Positions 1 to 9,741 of a DNA stretch of 64,000 nt are shown here, one piece after another. The DNA is from Clostridium_I sp047718555. Its GTDB lineage: Bacteria; Bacillota; Clostridia; Clostridiales; Clostridiaceae. Position numbers and translations under genes: made by a program. Within the stretch, counting starts at the first letter, position 1. Each line of letters starts with the position of its first letter. The notes beneath the pieces were generated by a model. It saw only the letters and a list, made by a program, of their open reading frames with translations. It did no database searches and had not been told where the DNA came from. The stretch is taken from assembly GCF_047718555.1 (NCBI RefSeq), contig NZ_JBDNRK010000004.1, positions 62,001-126,000 on the forward strand, in the 5' to 3' direction.

Positions 1-415
1 AAGATAGATTATCTACTTGTTTTGTTAATTGACCTTTATCATATGAAATTTCTGCTGTTATGTTGGAATTTTTTGTATCAAAAAACGATAACGGCCATTT
101 CAAAGGATTCTGTTCATCTTTAAGTTTCTTAAATTGTTGGTCGGATTTATACTTTAAATTAATATCACCTGTCTTAATTTGCTCCTGCTTGCCACCCCGT
201 TCTTTTATATTCAAAGAATATGTATGCAGCTCAGATGGCATTTGTGCTTTAATTTCTTCCACTGTTTTACCTGATACATCAGTACCGTTAATTTTAGAAC
301 CAAAATATAAATGCTTCATGAAATATATTGAAGTCACAAAATATACAACAAATAAAGTGCAAAGAGAAATTGCTATTCCTGCGATAATTTTATTACGTCT
401 ATTTATAAATTTCAT
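1..415 (-). CDS. Membrane-anchored peptidoglycan-binding / L,D-transpeptidase-like protein (3' part missing)
   Basis: The gene starts at an ATG at 415, after a strong AAAGGGGAG ribosome binding site, and runs off the left edge, so only about 138 N-terminal residues are visible. Residues 1-30 are basic and then hydrophobic (one signal-anchor helix). They are followed by the stretch GSKINGTDVSGKTVEEIKAQ, which is typical of the repeat-like peptidoglycan-binding domain found before YkuD or VanW domains in Firmicute cell-wall proteins. The catalytic part lies outside the window, so whether it is an L,D-transpeptidase or a VanW-type protein cannot be decided. It would act outside the membrane. The family assignment is by pattern recognition. 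Confidence 0.6.
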   Translation of the reverse strand, partial: MKFINRRNKIIAGIAISLCTLFVVYFVTSIYFMKHLYFGSKINGTDVSGKTVEEIKAQMPSELHTYSLNIKERGGKQEQIKTGDINLKYKSDQQFKKLKDEQNPLKWPLSFFDTKNSNITAEISYDKGQLTKQVDNLS

Positions 416-434
416 AGTATACTCCCCTTTATAA

Positions 435-884
435 CCTAGTTTTTTATAGTTGTTTTCCGCACCACCTTTAAAACCATAATTAGTACAACCGTTAATAATA
501 TTGTTCAGTAATTGCCGATACAGATTATGCTCATTAATACTAACTAAAGATTTTTTCTTTTACTATTCAGAAACTTTTATGTTTCTTTTTTTGAAATATA
601 TAAACTATTATTAAAATAAGCAATGAGATTATTAATATATGTAGAATTATATTATATGTATTAGCAAAGTATTCATATAACCTTTTAATTTTCTTTCAGT
701 TGCACCAAAGATTGTATAATTCCAATGGGAAGTATAGGTAATAGAATTCTTTTCAATAGATTAAATTACCGTATGTTGTAATATTTACAAAGTAACTATA
801 CTACAAATTATATTAGCCTACAGTTTCTTGTCATTCAATCATAGTATAAGTATATACAAACTAATATTGGAGATGGTAAAATTT
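435..884. other. Intergenic region between divergent genes
   Basis: This AT-rich stretch separates the leftward cell-wall gene from oleate hydratase and must hold promoters for both. I see no convincing gene, RNA or perfect -35/-10 pair. The first codons of the longest possible hydratase frame (from 828) overlap its right end, but they lack a ribosome binding site. Confidence 0.3.
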
Positions 885-2582
885 ATGGGAAATTATCAAA
901 ATATAAACACTTTAATACCGAAAGGCATTGAGAAGAAAAAAGCGTATTTGGTTGGCGGTGGTATAGCATCTCTTGCAGCTGCTGCATACTTGATTCGTGA
1001 TGGTCATATGGATGGCAAAAGCATTACTATCTTAGAAGAAACACATATAATTGGAGGCGCTATGGACGGGTCAGGAAATGCAAAGGACGGCTACGTTATT
1101 CGTGGCGGAAGAGAAATGGAAGAACACTATGAATGTTGCTGGGACTTATATAGCAGAATTCCTTCACTAAGCAATCCAAAACGAACAGTTCTAGACGAAT
1201 TTCGTGAGCTGAATATTCTTGATCCTAACAAGTCTACTTGTAGATTACTTCATAATTGCGGTGAAAAAGCTGATTTTTCTTCTCTTGGACTAAACGACCT
1301 TCACATCAAACAACTAGCTATGCTTTTTCTTGCAACGGAAGAAGAATTAGGTGCTACCACTGTTGAGCAGTATTTCCACCCTTCTTTTTTTCAAACTGAT
1401 ATGTGGTGTTTCTGGTGCTCCATGTTTGCATTTCAAAATTGGCATAGCGTTGTGGAGATGAAACGCTATATGCAGCGTTTTATGCACTTACTTCCTGGAA
1501 TGAGCCATTTAAAAAACATTATGTTTACAAAATACAACCAGTATGATTCTATGATTCTCCCTTTAGAAAAATGGTTGAAATCAAAAAATGTAGCCTTTAA
1601 TCTGAATACAGAAGTTATAGATTTAAATATTGACATAGATGAAAATAAAAAAACTGTTACTGCAATTCACTTGTTACGTAATGGAAAAGATGAAATAATT
1701 TATACAAGTGAAAATGATCTAGTATTTGTTACTAATGGATCTATGACAGAAAATTCTGCTCTTGGAAGTATGAACGAACCAGCAAAACTTAATCGTAAAT
1801 TGGGAGCGTGCTGGACTTTATGGAAAAACATATCAAAGAAGGACCCATCATTCGGAAAACCCGAAGTATTCTGTGGTGACATCGATAAGAGTAAATGGGA
1901 ATCTTTCACTATAACATGCACAGATTCTAAGATAGCTAACCTTCTTAAGAATCTGACAGATAGAGATCCTTTCTCTGGTAAAGTTGTTACTGGAGGTATT
2001 ATAACCATTAAGGACTCAAGCTGGCTTTTGAGCGTAACCTGCAGTAGGCAACCTCACTTTATTAATCAACCTCAAAATGTATTAGTTCTATGGGCTTATG
2101 GTCTTTTTCCTGACAATATTGGTGATTTTGTGAAAAAGAAAATGTGCGATTGTACTGGTAAAGAACTAGTGACAGAACTTCTATATCATATGGGTATGAA
2201 AGACAAAATACCTGAAATTATTAAAACCGTTAATGTCATCCCATGTATGATGCCTTATATCACCAGCCAATTTATGCCACGCGTCAAAGGAGATCGTCCT
2301 GACGTTGTTCCTGAAGGTAGTAGCAATCTTGCCTTTTTAGGTCAATTTGCAGAAATAGCAGATGATTGTGTGTTTACAGTTGAATATTCTATTCGTTCAG
2401 CAATGATGGCAGTTTATACACTACTTAACCTTGAGAAAAAAGTACCTGAGATATATCCATCTAAATACGATATTCGTGTACTTGCAGCAGCAACAAAGAC
2501 ATTATATAGCGGACGTCCCTTACCTGCCGAATGGATTGTGCGCAAGCTGTTAAAAAATACAACCCTTGAAGGTTTAATTTAA
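885..2582 (+). CDS. ohyA: Oleate hydratase (fatty acid double-bond hydratase, MCRA family)
   Basis: This FAD protein of about 565 residues belongs to the myosin-cross-reactive-antigen family. The family adds water to the cis-9 double bond of oleate and related fatty acids to give 10-hydroxy fatty acids, often as detoxification of free unsaturated acids. Near the N-terminus the dinucleotide-binding motif VGGGIASLAAAAYLI is followed by the family stretches GGAMDGSG and GGREMEEHYECCWDL; FTVEYSIRSAMMAVY lies near the C-terminus. The length is normal. I chose the ATG at 885 because TTGGAGATGG lies 8 bases upstream; an in-frame upstream extension to 828 has no such site. It is monocistronic. A hairpin follows at 2633. 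Confidence 0.93.
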   Translation: MGNYQNINTLIPKGIEKKKAYLVGGGIASLAAAAYLIRDGHMDGKSITILEETHIIGGAMDGSGNAKDGYVIRGGREMEEHYECCWDLYSRIPSLSNPKRTVLDEFRELNILDPNKSTCRLLHNCGEKADFSSLGLNDLHIKQLAMLFLATEEELGATTVEQYFHPSFFQTDMWCFWCSMFAFQNWHSVVEMKRYMQRFMHLLPGMSHLKNIMFTKYNQYDSMILPLEKWLKSKNVAFNLNTEVIDLNIDIDENKKTVTAIHLLRNGKDEIIYTSENDLVFVTNGSMTENSALGSMNEPAKLNRKLGACWTLWKNISKKDPSFGKPEVFCGDIDKSKWESFTITCTDSKIANLLKNLTDRDPFSGKVVTGGIITIKDSSWLLSVTCSRQPHFINQPQNVLVLWAYGLFPDNIGDFVKKKMCDCTGKELVTELLYHMGMKDKIPEIIKTVNVIPCMMPYITSQFMPRVKGDRPDVVPEGSSNLAFLGQFAEIADDCVFTVEYSIRSAMMAVYTLLNLEKKVPEIYPSKYDIRVLAAATKTLYSGRPLPAEWIVRKLLKNTTLEGLI

Positions 2583-2632
2583 ATATCATTAAATCCTAAT
2601 AAATCATCAATAGTTATAGCCTTATTGTAAAA

Positions 2633-2831
2633 ATAAGCGAGTCTACAAATTCTGTAAACTCACTTATGTAAGCTTTGGTAGTCTCAACTGAAACCGAACC
2701 CGTGATTTGATTCTATACATTTTTATTTTTCTGCACTTTCCTATAAATATTGATATTGCTAGCTTTACTTACTTCTGTTTTCTAATCAAAACTAGAGCTA
2801 TCTGAAACTTTTGTGGGAAAAGTGTGGGGAA
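2633..2831. other. Possible relic of an integration site
   Basis: An imperfect hairpin (2633-2667) is followed by a stretch (2674-2709) whose complement ends in ACTACCA and contains GGGTTCG, like a damaged tRNA 3' end. At 2801-2831 there is a near match to TCTGAAACTTATGTGGGAAA at about 22634, in the other scar of this window. There the order is integrase-end-like sequence, hairpin, tRNA 3' end; here the order differs. It may be a relic of an excised element. The remaining bases up to 2946 show nothing else. Confidence 0.3.
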
Positions 2832-2946
2832 ATTTAATAAATATTCCAAAACAACCTACAACACTATTTGTTCATATTTTTTCATTATCATTAATTAAAT
2901 CTATATGTAACCTTTCTTAACAAAATACTTAAATGTATATATAAAA

Positions 2947-3219
2947 CTAATACTTTATATAAGCATCTGTAACTTTAGCTACATAATCATCCATCCCCGA
3001 ACTTGCTAAAACTATTATAGATTGCTTATCAGTCCCTGATATCTTCGCACAAAATTCCTCTGCTCCATTTATATTTAATACTCCATGTCTTTTCACTTCT
3101 ATTTCACTTCTATTAGCAACTCCATAATCCTCAAGTATTCCTGCAATTCTATTTTCTACTTCACCTGTAGGACATTCAAGAATTTTAATTCTTTCGATAG
3201 CAGCCTCTATTTTTGACAT
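2947..3219 (-). CDS. Small hypothetical protein
   Basis: This 90-residue soluble protein begins MSKIEAAIERIKILECPTGE, with an amphipathic helical N-terminal half and a mixed C-terminal half. The start at 3219 is chosen because GGAG sits just upstream; the longer frame from 3237 begins inside that site. No motif, membrane segment or signal is visible and I do not recognise the family. It stands alone between oleate hydratase and the divergent germination permease. Good ribosome binding site and even composition make it likely real. Confidence 0.55.
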   Translation of the reverse strand: MSKIEAAIERIKILECPTGEVENRIAGILEDYGVANRSEIEVKRHGVLNINGAEEFCAKISGTDKQSIIVLASSGMDDYVAKVTDAYIKY

Positions 3220-3569
3220 AAGTTCATCTCCTAACAAAGATTAATTTCATATTTATTATCCCCAGTTAATTATCTTTAATTCTTAACTGCCTTTATACTA
3301 TCTAATCTTTGTAATAAATCAGACTCTTTTCAGAATTAAAAGTTCCTAATTCTTAATATAAAAGCAAACTAAATAAAATAGACAAAACTGTACTTTGAAA
3401 ATTGAATAATGGAGTATGATATCTATATGAATTAAGTAAAAAATATAAATATTTAATAAAAGACAACTAACTTAGGGAACTATTGTAAAAATTAATAAAT
3501 AAACAATTTTGTGAAAGAATAGTAATAGAAGTTTGAAATACATTAATGAAAGTTTAAGAGGACAATAGT
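3220..3569. other. Divergent intergenic region
   Basis: AT-rich spacer between the small leftward gene and the rightward germination permease. No gene, RNA or clear sigma-type promoter could be supported. A sporulation-type (sigma G) promoter would be expected for the permease but I could not identify one with confidence. Confidence 0.3.
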
Positions 3570-4661
3570 ATGAATGAAAAAATAACCTCATATCAATTTT
3601 TAGCAATAATGTTTTTAGTACCCTATGGAACTGCAAGTTTATTTTTTCTAACACCAGACACTAAAAGTGATATTTGGATTGCAATGCTGCTTTATGCATT
3701 AGTTTCTATAATTATTCAAATGATTTATATAAGTCTTTTTAATAAATATCCTGAAGATTCTATAGTAACATATTTACCTAAGGTATATGGAAAATATATT
3801 GGTTTTATATTAAGTATTATATATATATGGTTTTTTGCATATGATGCTGCTAGAGATTTAAGAGATTTTACTGAGCTTACAACCTCTTTTGCACTAATAA
3901 GAACGCCTGCGTACATCACAGCATCAGTCTTTATGATTGTTATTACCTATAGTGTTTATAAGGGTATTGAGAATATAGGAAGCATGGCACAGATAGGCTT
4001 TATGATTATGATATTTTCCAGTATTCTTATTTTTATATTATTATTAATGACTAAAGGTGCTCTTAAATTTTATAGCATATACCCAATTTTACATATAGGT
4101 TTCATAAAATTGATTTCAAAAGGATGGAAGCTTTCTATGTTTCCCTATGGTGAGTTTATAGCTATGACTATGCTTTATCCTTTTTTAATACAAAAAACCA
4201 AATTAAAAAAAGCAGTGATTTTTACATCAATTTTAGAGGGCGTATTCCTTGCCTTAAACAATATTTTATTTATAGTAACTTTAGGGTATGAATTTGCCAG
4301 CTCAAATGACTATCCTTTGCTTGAAGCTCTTAGATTGGTACATATTGGAGACTTTCTAAATAGATTGGATCCAATATTTGTAGTGATTTTAATGCTCGGT
4401 GGATTTTTTAAAATATCTGTACTAATATATGTATCAGCACTAGGAATTTCACAAATATTTAATGTCAAAAATTAGGGGTTACTATGTACTATATTAGGAG
4501 TTCTAGTATTAATTACCTCACTAATAATAGCAAGAAATAATCCAGAGCATATAAATACTGGTTGGAATTTTGCATTAGTATATATTTTCCCTCCTATTAT
4601 TTTTATAATTCCATTAATAGCTCTTATAATTTATTATTTAAAAAGGCTATTAAAAGTATAG
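3570..4661 (+). pseudogene. GerAB-type spore germination permease, interrupted by an in-frame amber codon
   Basis: The frame encodes a polytopic membrane protein of the APC superfamily (B subunit of GerA-type nutrient germinant receptors, spore inner membrane). AGAGGA precedes the ATG. Translation stops at a TAG at 4473-4475 after 301 residues. Beyond it the same frame stays open without any shift for 61 more codons (GLLCTILGVLVLITSLII and so on, a missing transmembrane segment and tail) to a TAG at 4659. The restored length of about 363 residues is the normal length of the family. So one nonsense substitution removes the last two helices. The A and C receptor subunits are not adjacent, so this is an orphan B gene. 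Suppression or a sequencing error cannot be excluded. Confidence 0.8.
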
Positions 4662-4723
4662 GTATCCTAATATTTAAAATAACATTAAAATCAAAATAAG
4701 TTAAATTAAAAATATTTATTAAA

Positions 4724-4754
4724 ATGCCGTATTATTGAATTGTACGGTATTTTT
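4724..4754 (+). terminator. Rho-independent terminator after the germination permease
   Basis: ATGCCGTA and TACGGTAT form an 8-bp stem with an 11-base loop, followed directly by a T run. It overlaps a second inverted repeat (TATTGAATTG with CAATTCAATA, 4733-4770), which could stop leftward transcription from gatCAB. The bases between here and gatB hold nothing else. Confidence 0.6.
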
Positions 4755-4864
4755 GCATCGCAATTCAATAACTATTATGAGACAACTTTATTCAAAAGGA
4801 AGCAAAATCAGTTGCAAGGACTAATGAAATTTTTTTAATCATTTTGAGACAGCCTCGAAAATCT

Positions 4865-6295
4865 TTAATATTTTTTTATTTCTTCATTCATTAGTTTATT
4901 TACAATTTGAGGATTAGCTTTTCCTTTTGTCTCTTTCATTACTTTACCTACAAGGAAACCAATTACTTTAGTTTTACCATTTTTATAATCTTCAATAGAT
5001 TTAGCATTACTATTTAACACTTTCTTCACCACCTGTAGTATAGCATCCGTATCACTGTTTTGTATTAAGCCTTTTTCATTTACTATTGTTTTAGGTGATT
5101 TACCTGTGTTAAACATATCTACTATGACCTTTTTACCAATAGCATTAGAAATTGTACTAGCATTAATAAGCTTTATAAGCTCTGCTAATTGTTCTGGGGT
5201 AAATTTTAAATCTTCAACCCAAACAGCATTTTCCTTCATTATCTTTGAAATGTCTCCCATTAACCAGTTTGATGAAGACTTAGCATCGCCACTAATTTCT
5301 GCTGTTTTTTCAAAGAAATCTGCCATTGACATTGTAAGAGTTAATACCCCTGCATCATACTTAGGAATCTTGAATTGTTCTATAAACCTTTGTTCCTTTT
5401 CATATGGAAGTTCTGGTATAGTTTTTCTTATTTCTTCAATCCATTCATCATCTATATTTAGAGTTACAAGATCTCCTTCAGGAAAATACCTATAATCATT
5501 AGCATATTCTTTACTTCTCATTACTACAGTAATATTATTTGTATCATCCCATCTTCTTGTTTCCTGAATTAATGTTTTTCCTGCTTCAATAGCTTTTATA
5601 TGTCTATCTACTTCGTAATTTATGGCTTTTTCTAATGCTTTAAAAGAATTCATATTTTTAATTTCTGTTCTTACACCAAAAACGTTAGAACCCTTTTTCA
5701 TAACAGAAACGTTAGCATCACATCTTAAAGATCCTTCTTCCATTTTACAGTCAGAAACACCTACACAAGAAATAATGCTCTTTAATCTTTCAAGATATTG
5801 AACTGCTTCTTGAGCACTTCTAAGGTCTGGTTTTGAAACTATTTCTGTAAGAGGAACACCTGACCTATTAAAATCTACTAAAGTTCCGACTGTAGTATGC
5901 AGTAGTTTAGCAGCATCTTCTTCAATATGTATTCTTTCTATTCCTATTTTCTTTGTACTTCCATCTTCTAATTCTATTTCTATAAAACCATCTCTGCAAA
6001 GAGGAAGTTCATCCTGTGTTATTTGATAATTTTTAGGACAGTCTGGGTAAAAAATACTTTTTCTGTCCATTCTTCCATACTTGGTAATAGAACAGTTTAA
6101 AGCGAGACCTGCCTTTATACCATATTCTACAACCTTTTTATTTAAATGTGGTAAAGAACCTGGAAGCCCCATACATACAGGACAAACATGAGTATTTGGC
6201 TGCCCTCCAAATTCAGTTTTACATCCGCAATATATTTTAGTTTTTGTTGAAAGTTCAGTATGAACTTCAAGTCCTATAACAACTTCATATTCCAT
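4865..6295 (-). CDS. gatB: Aspartyl/glutamyl-tRNA amidotransferase subunit B
   Basis: This 476-residue protein is full length for GatB, the subunit that binds the mischarged Glu-tRNA(Gln) or Asp-tRNA(Asn) and activates the acyl group with ATP before amidation. The N-terminus carries the family signature EVVIGLEVHTELSTKTKIYC and the zinc cysteines CGC and CPVC (about residues 23-41). The C-terminal YqeY-like tail domain is present (IGFLVGKVMKETKGKANPQ). It is the last gene of the leftward gatCAB operon, 14 bases after gatA, with a good ribosome binding site just before the ATG. Confidence 0.97.
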   Translation of the reverse strand: MEYEVVIGLEVHTELSTKTKIYCGCKTEFGGQPNTHVCPVCMGLPGSLPHLNKKVVEYGIKAGLALNCSITKYGRMDRKSIFYPDCPKNYQITQDELPLCRDGFIEIELEDGSTKKIGIERIHIEEDAAKLLHTTVGTLVDFNRSGVPLTEIVSKPDLRSAQEAVQYLERLKSIISCVGVSDCKMEEGSLRCDANVSVMKKGSNVFGVRTEIKNMNSFKALEKAINYEVDRHIKAIEAGKTLIQETRRWDDTNNITVVMRSKEYANDYRYFPEGDLVTLNIDDEWIEEIRKTIPELPYEKEQRFIEQFKIPKYDAGVLTLTMSMADFFEKTAEISGDAKSSSNWLMGDISKIMKENAVWVEDLKFTPEQLAELIKLINASTISNAIGKKVIVDMFNTGKSPKTIVNEKGLIQNSDTDAILQVVKKVLNSNAKSIEDYKNGKTKVIGFLVGKVMKETKGKANPQIVNKLMNEEIKKY

Positions 6296-6309
6296 TGCAC
6301 TAATCCTCC

Positions 6310-7770
6310 TTACTCAATTACAGCACTTTTTTTATGCCATTCTGTTGCAGATTCATATCCATAAGCTAAATTAAATAATGTATCTTCTCTAAAATAGTTA
6401 CCAATAAACTGAAGTCCAACAGGAAGATTATTAACAAAGCCACATGGTACAGATATTGCTGGTAATCCTGCAATATTTACAGGTACAGTATAAATATCTG
6501 ATAAGTACATAGAAAGAACATCTTTAGTTTTTTCCCCGAACTTAAAAGCAGTAGTTGGTGATACAGGAGAAATTATGGCATCAAATTCTTTAAGTACTCT
6601 TTCAAAATCTTGTTTTATTAAATTTCTAACCTTTAAGGCTTTTTTATAATAAGCATCATAATAGCCAGCTGAAAGCACATAAGTTCCAAGCATTATTCTT
6701 CTTTTTACTTCTCTTCCAAAACCTTCACTTCTAGATTTAAAGTATATATCTATTGCATCTTTAGCTTCTTTAGATCTGTGACCAAATCTTATACCATCAA
6801 ATCTGGCAAGGTTTGAAGATGCCTCTGCAGAGGATATTATATAGTATGTAGCAAGAGCATATTCAGACAAAGGAAGTGAACATTCTTTAACTTCAGCACC
6901 ACTATCTCTTAATACTTTAATTACTTCATCAATTGTTTTTCTGACACCATCATCTAAGCCTTCACTAAAATATTCTACTGGTATACCGATCTTTCTACCT
7001 TTTAAATCTTTTGTAAGGCTCTTTGTATAATCTTGAATAGGGATATTTACTGTTGTGAAATCTTTATCATCTACACCTGCAATGTTTTGAGTTAATAGGG
7101 CACAATCTTCTACATCTCTTCCGATAGTACCTACTTGATCCAAAGTTGAACCAAAAGCAACTACTCCATATCTTGATATTCTTCCATAAGTAGGTTTAAG
7201 TCCTACAACAGAACAAAAAGAAGCTGGCTGTCTAACAGATCCTCCTGTCTCTGTTCCAAGAGAAAGGGGAGTTTCAAAAGCAGCAACAGCTGCTGCTGAA
7301 GCACCAGAGGAACCACCAGGAACAAACTCTTCATTCCATGGATTTACAACCTTCTCAAAGGCACTATTTTCATTAGATGAACCCATAGCAAATTCATCCA
7401 TGTTCAGCTTACCAAGTATGATTCCGTTGTTCTCTCTAATTTTTTCAGTTACAGTAGCATCATAAGGTGATGTGTAACCTTGTAAAATTTTTGAAGCACA
7501 AGTGTTTTGCATTCCTTTTACACTTATATTATCTTTAATAGCAACAGGAACTCCACCTAAACCTTCTAATATTTTCCCTTTTGCTATTTTTTCATCTAAA
7601 GTTTTTGCAGAATTTATAGCTTCCTCTTCTGCTTTATATAGATATGCACCTATCTTTTCGTCATTTTTATGTATTCTATTTAAAAATTCCTTTGTAACTT
7701 CTTCTACTTTAACTTCTTTATTTTTTATCATACTTTTTAGCTCATGAGCTTTAAGCTTATGCAATTCCAT
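6310..7770 (-). CDS. gatA: Glutamyl-tRNA(Gln) amidotransferase subunit A
   Basis: This 486-residue amidase releases ammonia from glutamine and passes it to GatB. The amidase catalytic triad is visible at the standard positions: Lys79 (in VAIKDN), cis-Ser154 (in GGSSGASA) and nucleophile Ser178 (in GTETGGSVRQP). Length and motifs are normal. It lies between gatC (25 bases upstream) and gatB in one operon. The complex makes Gln-tRNA(Gln) in bacteria that lack a glutaminyl-tRNA synthetase. Confidence 0.97.
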   Translation of the reverse strand: MELHKLKAHELKSMIKNKEVKVEEVTKEFLNRIHKNDEKIGAYLYKAEEEAINSAKTLDEKIAKGKILEGLGGVPVAIKDNISVKGMQNTCASKILQGYTSPYDATVTEKIRENNGIILGKLNMDEFAMGSSNENSAFEKVVNPWNEEFVPGGSSGASAAAVAAFETPLSLGTETGGSVRQPASFCSVVGLKPTYGRISRYGVVAFGSTLDQVGTIGRDVEDCALLTQNIAGVDDKDFTTVNIPIQDYTKSLTKDLKGRKIGIPVEYFSEGLDDGVRKTIDEVIKVLRDSGAEVKECSLPLSEYALATYYIISSAEASSNLARFDGIRFGHRSKEAKDAIDIYFKSRSEGFGREVKRRIMLGTYVLSAGYYDAYYKKALKVRNLIKQDFERVLKEFDAIISPVSPTTAFKFGEKTKDVLSMYLSDIYTVPVNIAGLPAISVPCGFVNNLPVGLQFIGNYFREDTLFNLAYGYESATEWHKKSAVIE

Positions 7771-7795
7771 TAAAAAACCTCCCTATTTAAAGCTG

Positions 7796-8083
7796 CTATT
7801 CTATAATTTTAGGAACAACTACATATTCTTCTAATTTATCTGGCGCGTTATCTAATACTGAACTAAGTTCCATAGAAGGTTCTATCTCATCTTCCCTAAA
7901 TTTATTTTCAATATAATATGGATTTACTATGATTTCCACATCATCCGTGTCTAATTCATTTAATTTTTCCACATACCCAAGTACACTATTTAAATCTCCA
8001 ATTAGGTTTTCTTTTTCTTCTTCAGAAAAACTTAATCTTGCTAGTTCTGCAACATATTCAACATCTTTTTTTGAAACTGTCAT
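7796..8083 (-). CDS. gatC: Glutamyl-tRNA(Gln) amidotransferase subunit C
   Basis: This 95-residue helical protein wraps around GatA and GatB and stabilises the amidotransferase. It starts MTVSKKDVEYVAELARLSFS and ends with the DNAPDKLEEYVVVPKIIE tail; both are typical of GatC. It is the first gene of the operon, preceded by AAGAGAGAAA. The divergent tetR gene begins about 230 bases away. Confidence 0.95.
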   Translation of the reverse strand: MTVSKKDVEYVAELARLSFSEEEKENLIGDLNSVLGYVEKLNELDTDDVEIIVNPYYIENKFREDEIEPSMELSSVLDNAPDKLEEYVVVPKIIE

Positions 8084-8124
8084 ATTATTTCTCTCTTTCT
8101 TTTAAATTATATTTGCAAACCATT

Positions 8125-8148
8125 AAATATGATATATATATCATATTT
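8125..8148. promoter_or_regulatory. 24-bp perfect palindrome upstream of gatC
   Basis: AAATATGATATA and its exact complement TATATCATATTT are joined without a spacer, 42 bases before the gatC start. A weaker match with the same half (ATGATA..TATCA) lies at 8193-8206, just before the divergent tetR promoter. It may be an operator for that TetR protein, or simply an AT-rich promoter. No experimental motif is known to me. Confidence 0.4.
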
Positions 8149-8213
8149 TAATTTGTATCTTATCATAGTGCTATATACCTGTCAATAAAAATATGATACT
8201 TTTATCACATTTC

Positions 8214-8242
8214 TTGACCAAATAAAAATTTTCTTTTATAAT
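8214..8242 (+). promoter_or_regulatory. Sigma-A type promoter for tetR
   Basis: TTGACC (8214-8219) and TATAAT (8237-8242) are separated by 17 bases, a near-consensus housekeeping promoter. The tetR start codon lies 70 bases downstream. The imperfect inverted repeat at 8193-8206 ends just upstream of the -35 box and could be an autoregulatory operator. Confidence 0.65.
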
Positions 8243-8311
8243 GTACTTGCATAATAACAACAAGACCATCAACAAAACATTTATTTGTTATGTACAAAAG
8301 GAAGATATATT

Positions 8312-8932
8312 ATGGCTAAAGCAGAAATCAGAAAACCACGTCAGGCACGTTCCATAGAAAAGAAAAATAAAATTATTCAGGCAGGTATGAAACTTTTCAT
8401 GGAAAAAGGTTTCTATAATACAAATACTAATGAAATAGCAAAAGAAGCCGGTGTGTCTATTGGCATTATTTATCATTATTTTCAAGATAAGAAAGCAATT
8501 TTTTTAGCATGTATGGATCAAATGACTCCAAAATTTGATTTTAATATGGTTCAACAATTACATTTATCCAAAGATAGAAAAGAATTAGAAGCTTTCCTGT
8601 CCGACATCATTGACAAGAATATCCAGTTTCACGCAATGTCTAAGGCGGGCCATGAGGAATTTCAAGCTATGCGCCATTTAGATCCTGATGTGGAACAATA
8701 TATGAATCAGTTTGAAGATAAGTTTTTATCTGAAATTGCAGATGCATTACCAGCTCTTGGTCTTTCTATTTCTCATCCCCGAGAAAAATTAGATATTATA
8801 TTCCATATGATAGACCAATACTGTGATGCAGTAGCAATAAATAAACGTGATAAAATTAACTATGATGATATGAAGATACTTCTTATAGAAACTATATTAG
8901 ATTTATTAAATTTGAATATAAAACCCTTCTAA
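8312..8932 (+). CDS. TetR/AcrR family transcriptional regulator
   Basis: This 206-residue protein has a classical TetR DNA-binding head (residues 12-55: IIQAGMKLFMEKGFYNTNTN, then EIAKEAGVSIGIIYHYFQDK) and an all-helical ligand-binding C-terminal part. I start it at the ATG at 8312, after AAGGAAG; an in-frame upstream extension to 8285 lacks a site. No efflux pump or enzyme follows in the same direction; only decayed gene pieces do. Its natural target may therefore be lost, or it may regulate itself through the repeats at 8125-8206. Its ligand is unknown. Confidence 0.85.
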   Translation: MAKAEIRKPRQARSIEKKNKIIQAGMKLFMEKGFYNTNTNEIAKEAGVSIGIIYHYFQDKKAIFLACMDQMTPKFDFNMVQQLHLSKDRKELEAFLSDIIDKNIQFHAMSKAGHEEFQAMRHLDPDVEQYMNQFEDKFLSEIADALPALGLSISHPREKLDIIFHMIDQYCDAVAINKRDKINYDDMKILLIETILDLLNLNIKPF

Positions 8933-9022
8933 ATGGCTAGATCTTCATTAATTTTGAATACTTTTGATTAAACTTTATTTAAAACCTATAGCAACTAAAT
9001 TTTAATGGCGCCATAACTCAAA

Positions 9023-9056
9023 ATAACAACAAGAGCATCTCTGCTCTTGTTGTTAT
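9023..9056. terminator. Strong hairpin after tetR
   Basis: A perfect 14-bp stem (ATAACAACAAGAGC with GCTCTTGTTGTTAT) closes a 6-base loop. It lacks a long T run on either side, so it may be a terminator or a 3' stabilising structure. From here to 9300 no gene is seen; a second weaker hairpin (GCACGG with CCGTG, about 9247-9282) is followed by TTTTATT. Confidence 0.5.
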
Positions 9057-9301
9057 ACAATATAGGAAGATTATACACTAACTTTTAATCTTAACTTTAT
9101 AATAAAGTAAAATTTAGATATTTATTTTATTAGGAGTAGCGCCAACATTTCCGATAATATCGGCTCTACCCCTATATTAAATTCTAGAGAATTTTGATTT
9201 CACATCGTGAAAAATATATGGTAATTATAAAGTAGTAAAAAAACAAGCACGGACAGACCATCATTATATAAGGATTCCCGTGTTTTATTATTTATTAGTA
9301 A

Positions 9302-9673
9302 AACCTAAATTTGACGCAATTAGTGTAATGGGAGCATTCTCACACGGATATTTCTTCCCACCCATTTTTTAATTTAAAGGGAAAGAGCTCTTAATGCAGT
9401 TCATTTATTGTCGGTGAACAAATGTTGTGGCATGGATATATTCTGCCTCGCCAGGAATTGACTCACGGAAAATGGGCTTGGCTTGTAAATGCCTGCTGTT
9501 GGCTCCTCTTTCATCTGTGTTTTGGAATTGACTTGATTATTATTTTGTTACCTCTTTTGTTTATCATACCTTTTACCATTCAAAGAACAAAGAATACGAC
9601 AACAGGGTTAATTGTCCATGCTATTGTTAATGGACCAATGGCAGTAGTCATAGCTTTAGGATTTATAAAGTGA
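9302..9673 (+). pseudogene. Decayed CPBP-family intramembrane protease (CAAX protease-like)
   Basis: The last 83-90 codons read GEQMLWHGYILPRQELTHGK, followed by two hydrophobic segments and LIVHAIVNGP, which is the C-terminal half of a CPBP glutamic-type membrane protease. The catalytic EExxxR motif appears as EQMLWH, so both the second Glu and the Arg are lost. An in-frame stop at 9392 cuts it from the N-terminal part. A short out-of-frame stretch around 9302-9370 (AISVMGAFSHGYFFP) looks like an upstream piece. No start site is left. Confidence 0.65.
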
Positions 9674-9741
9674 TAATTGAGAATAATATACTCTAAGTCA
9701 TCAACCACCACTTGGGATGAAAAATAATGATGATGTGAGTA

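Noticed and set aside
60..434. Rightward frame of 124 codons at the left edge
   Set aside because: It is the antisense shadow of the cell-wall protein, which has a strong ribosome binding site and a sensible membrane anchor.
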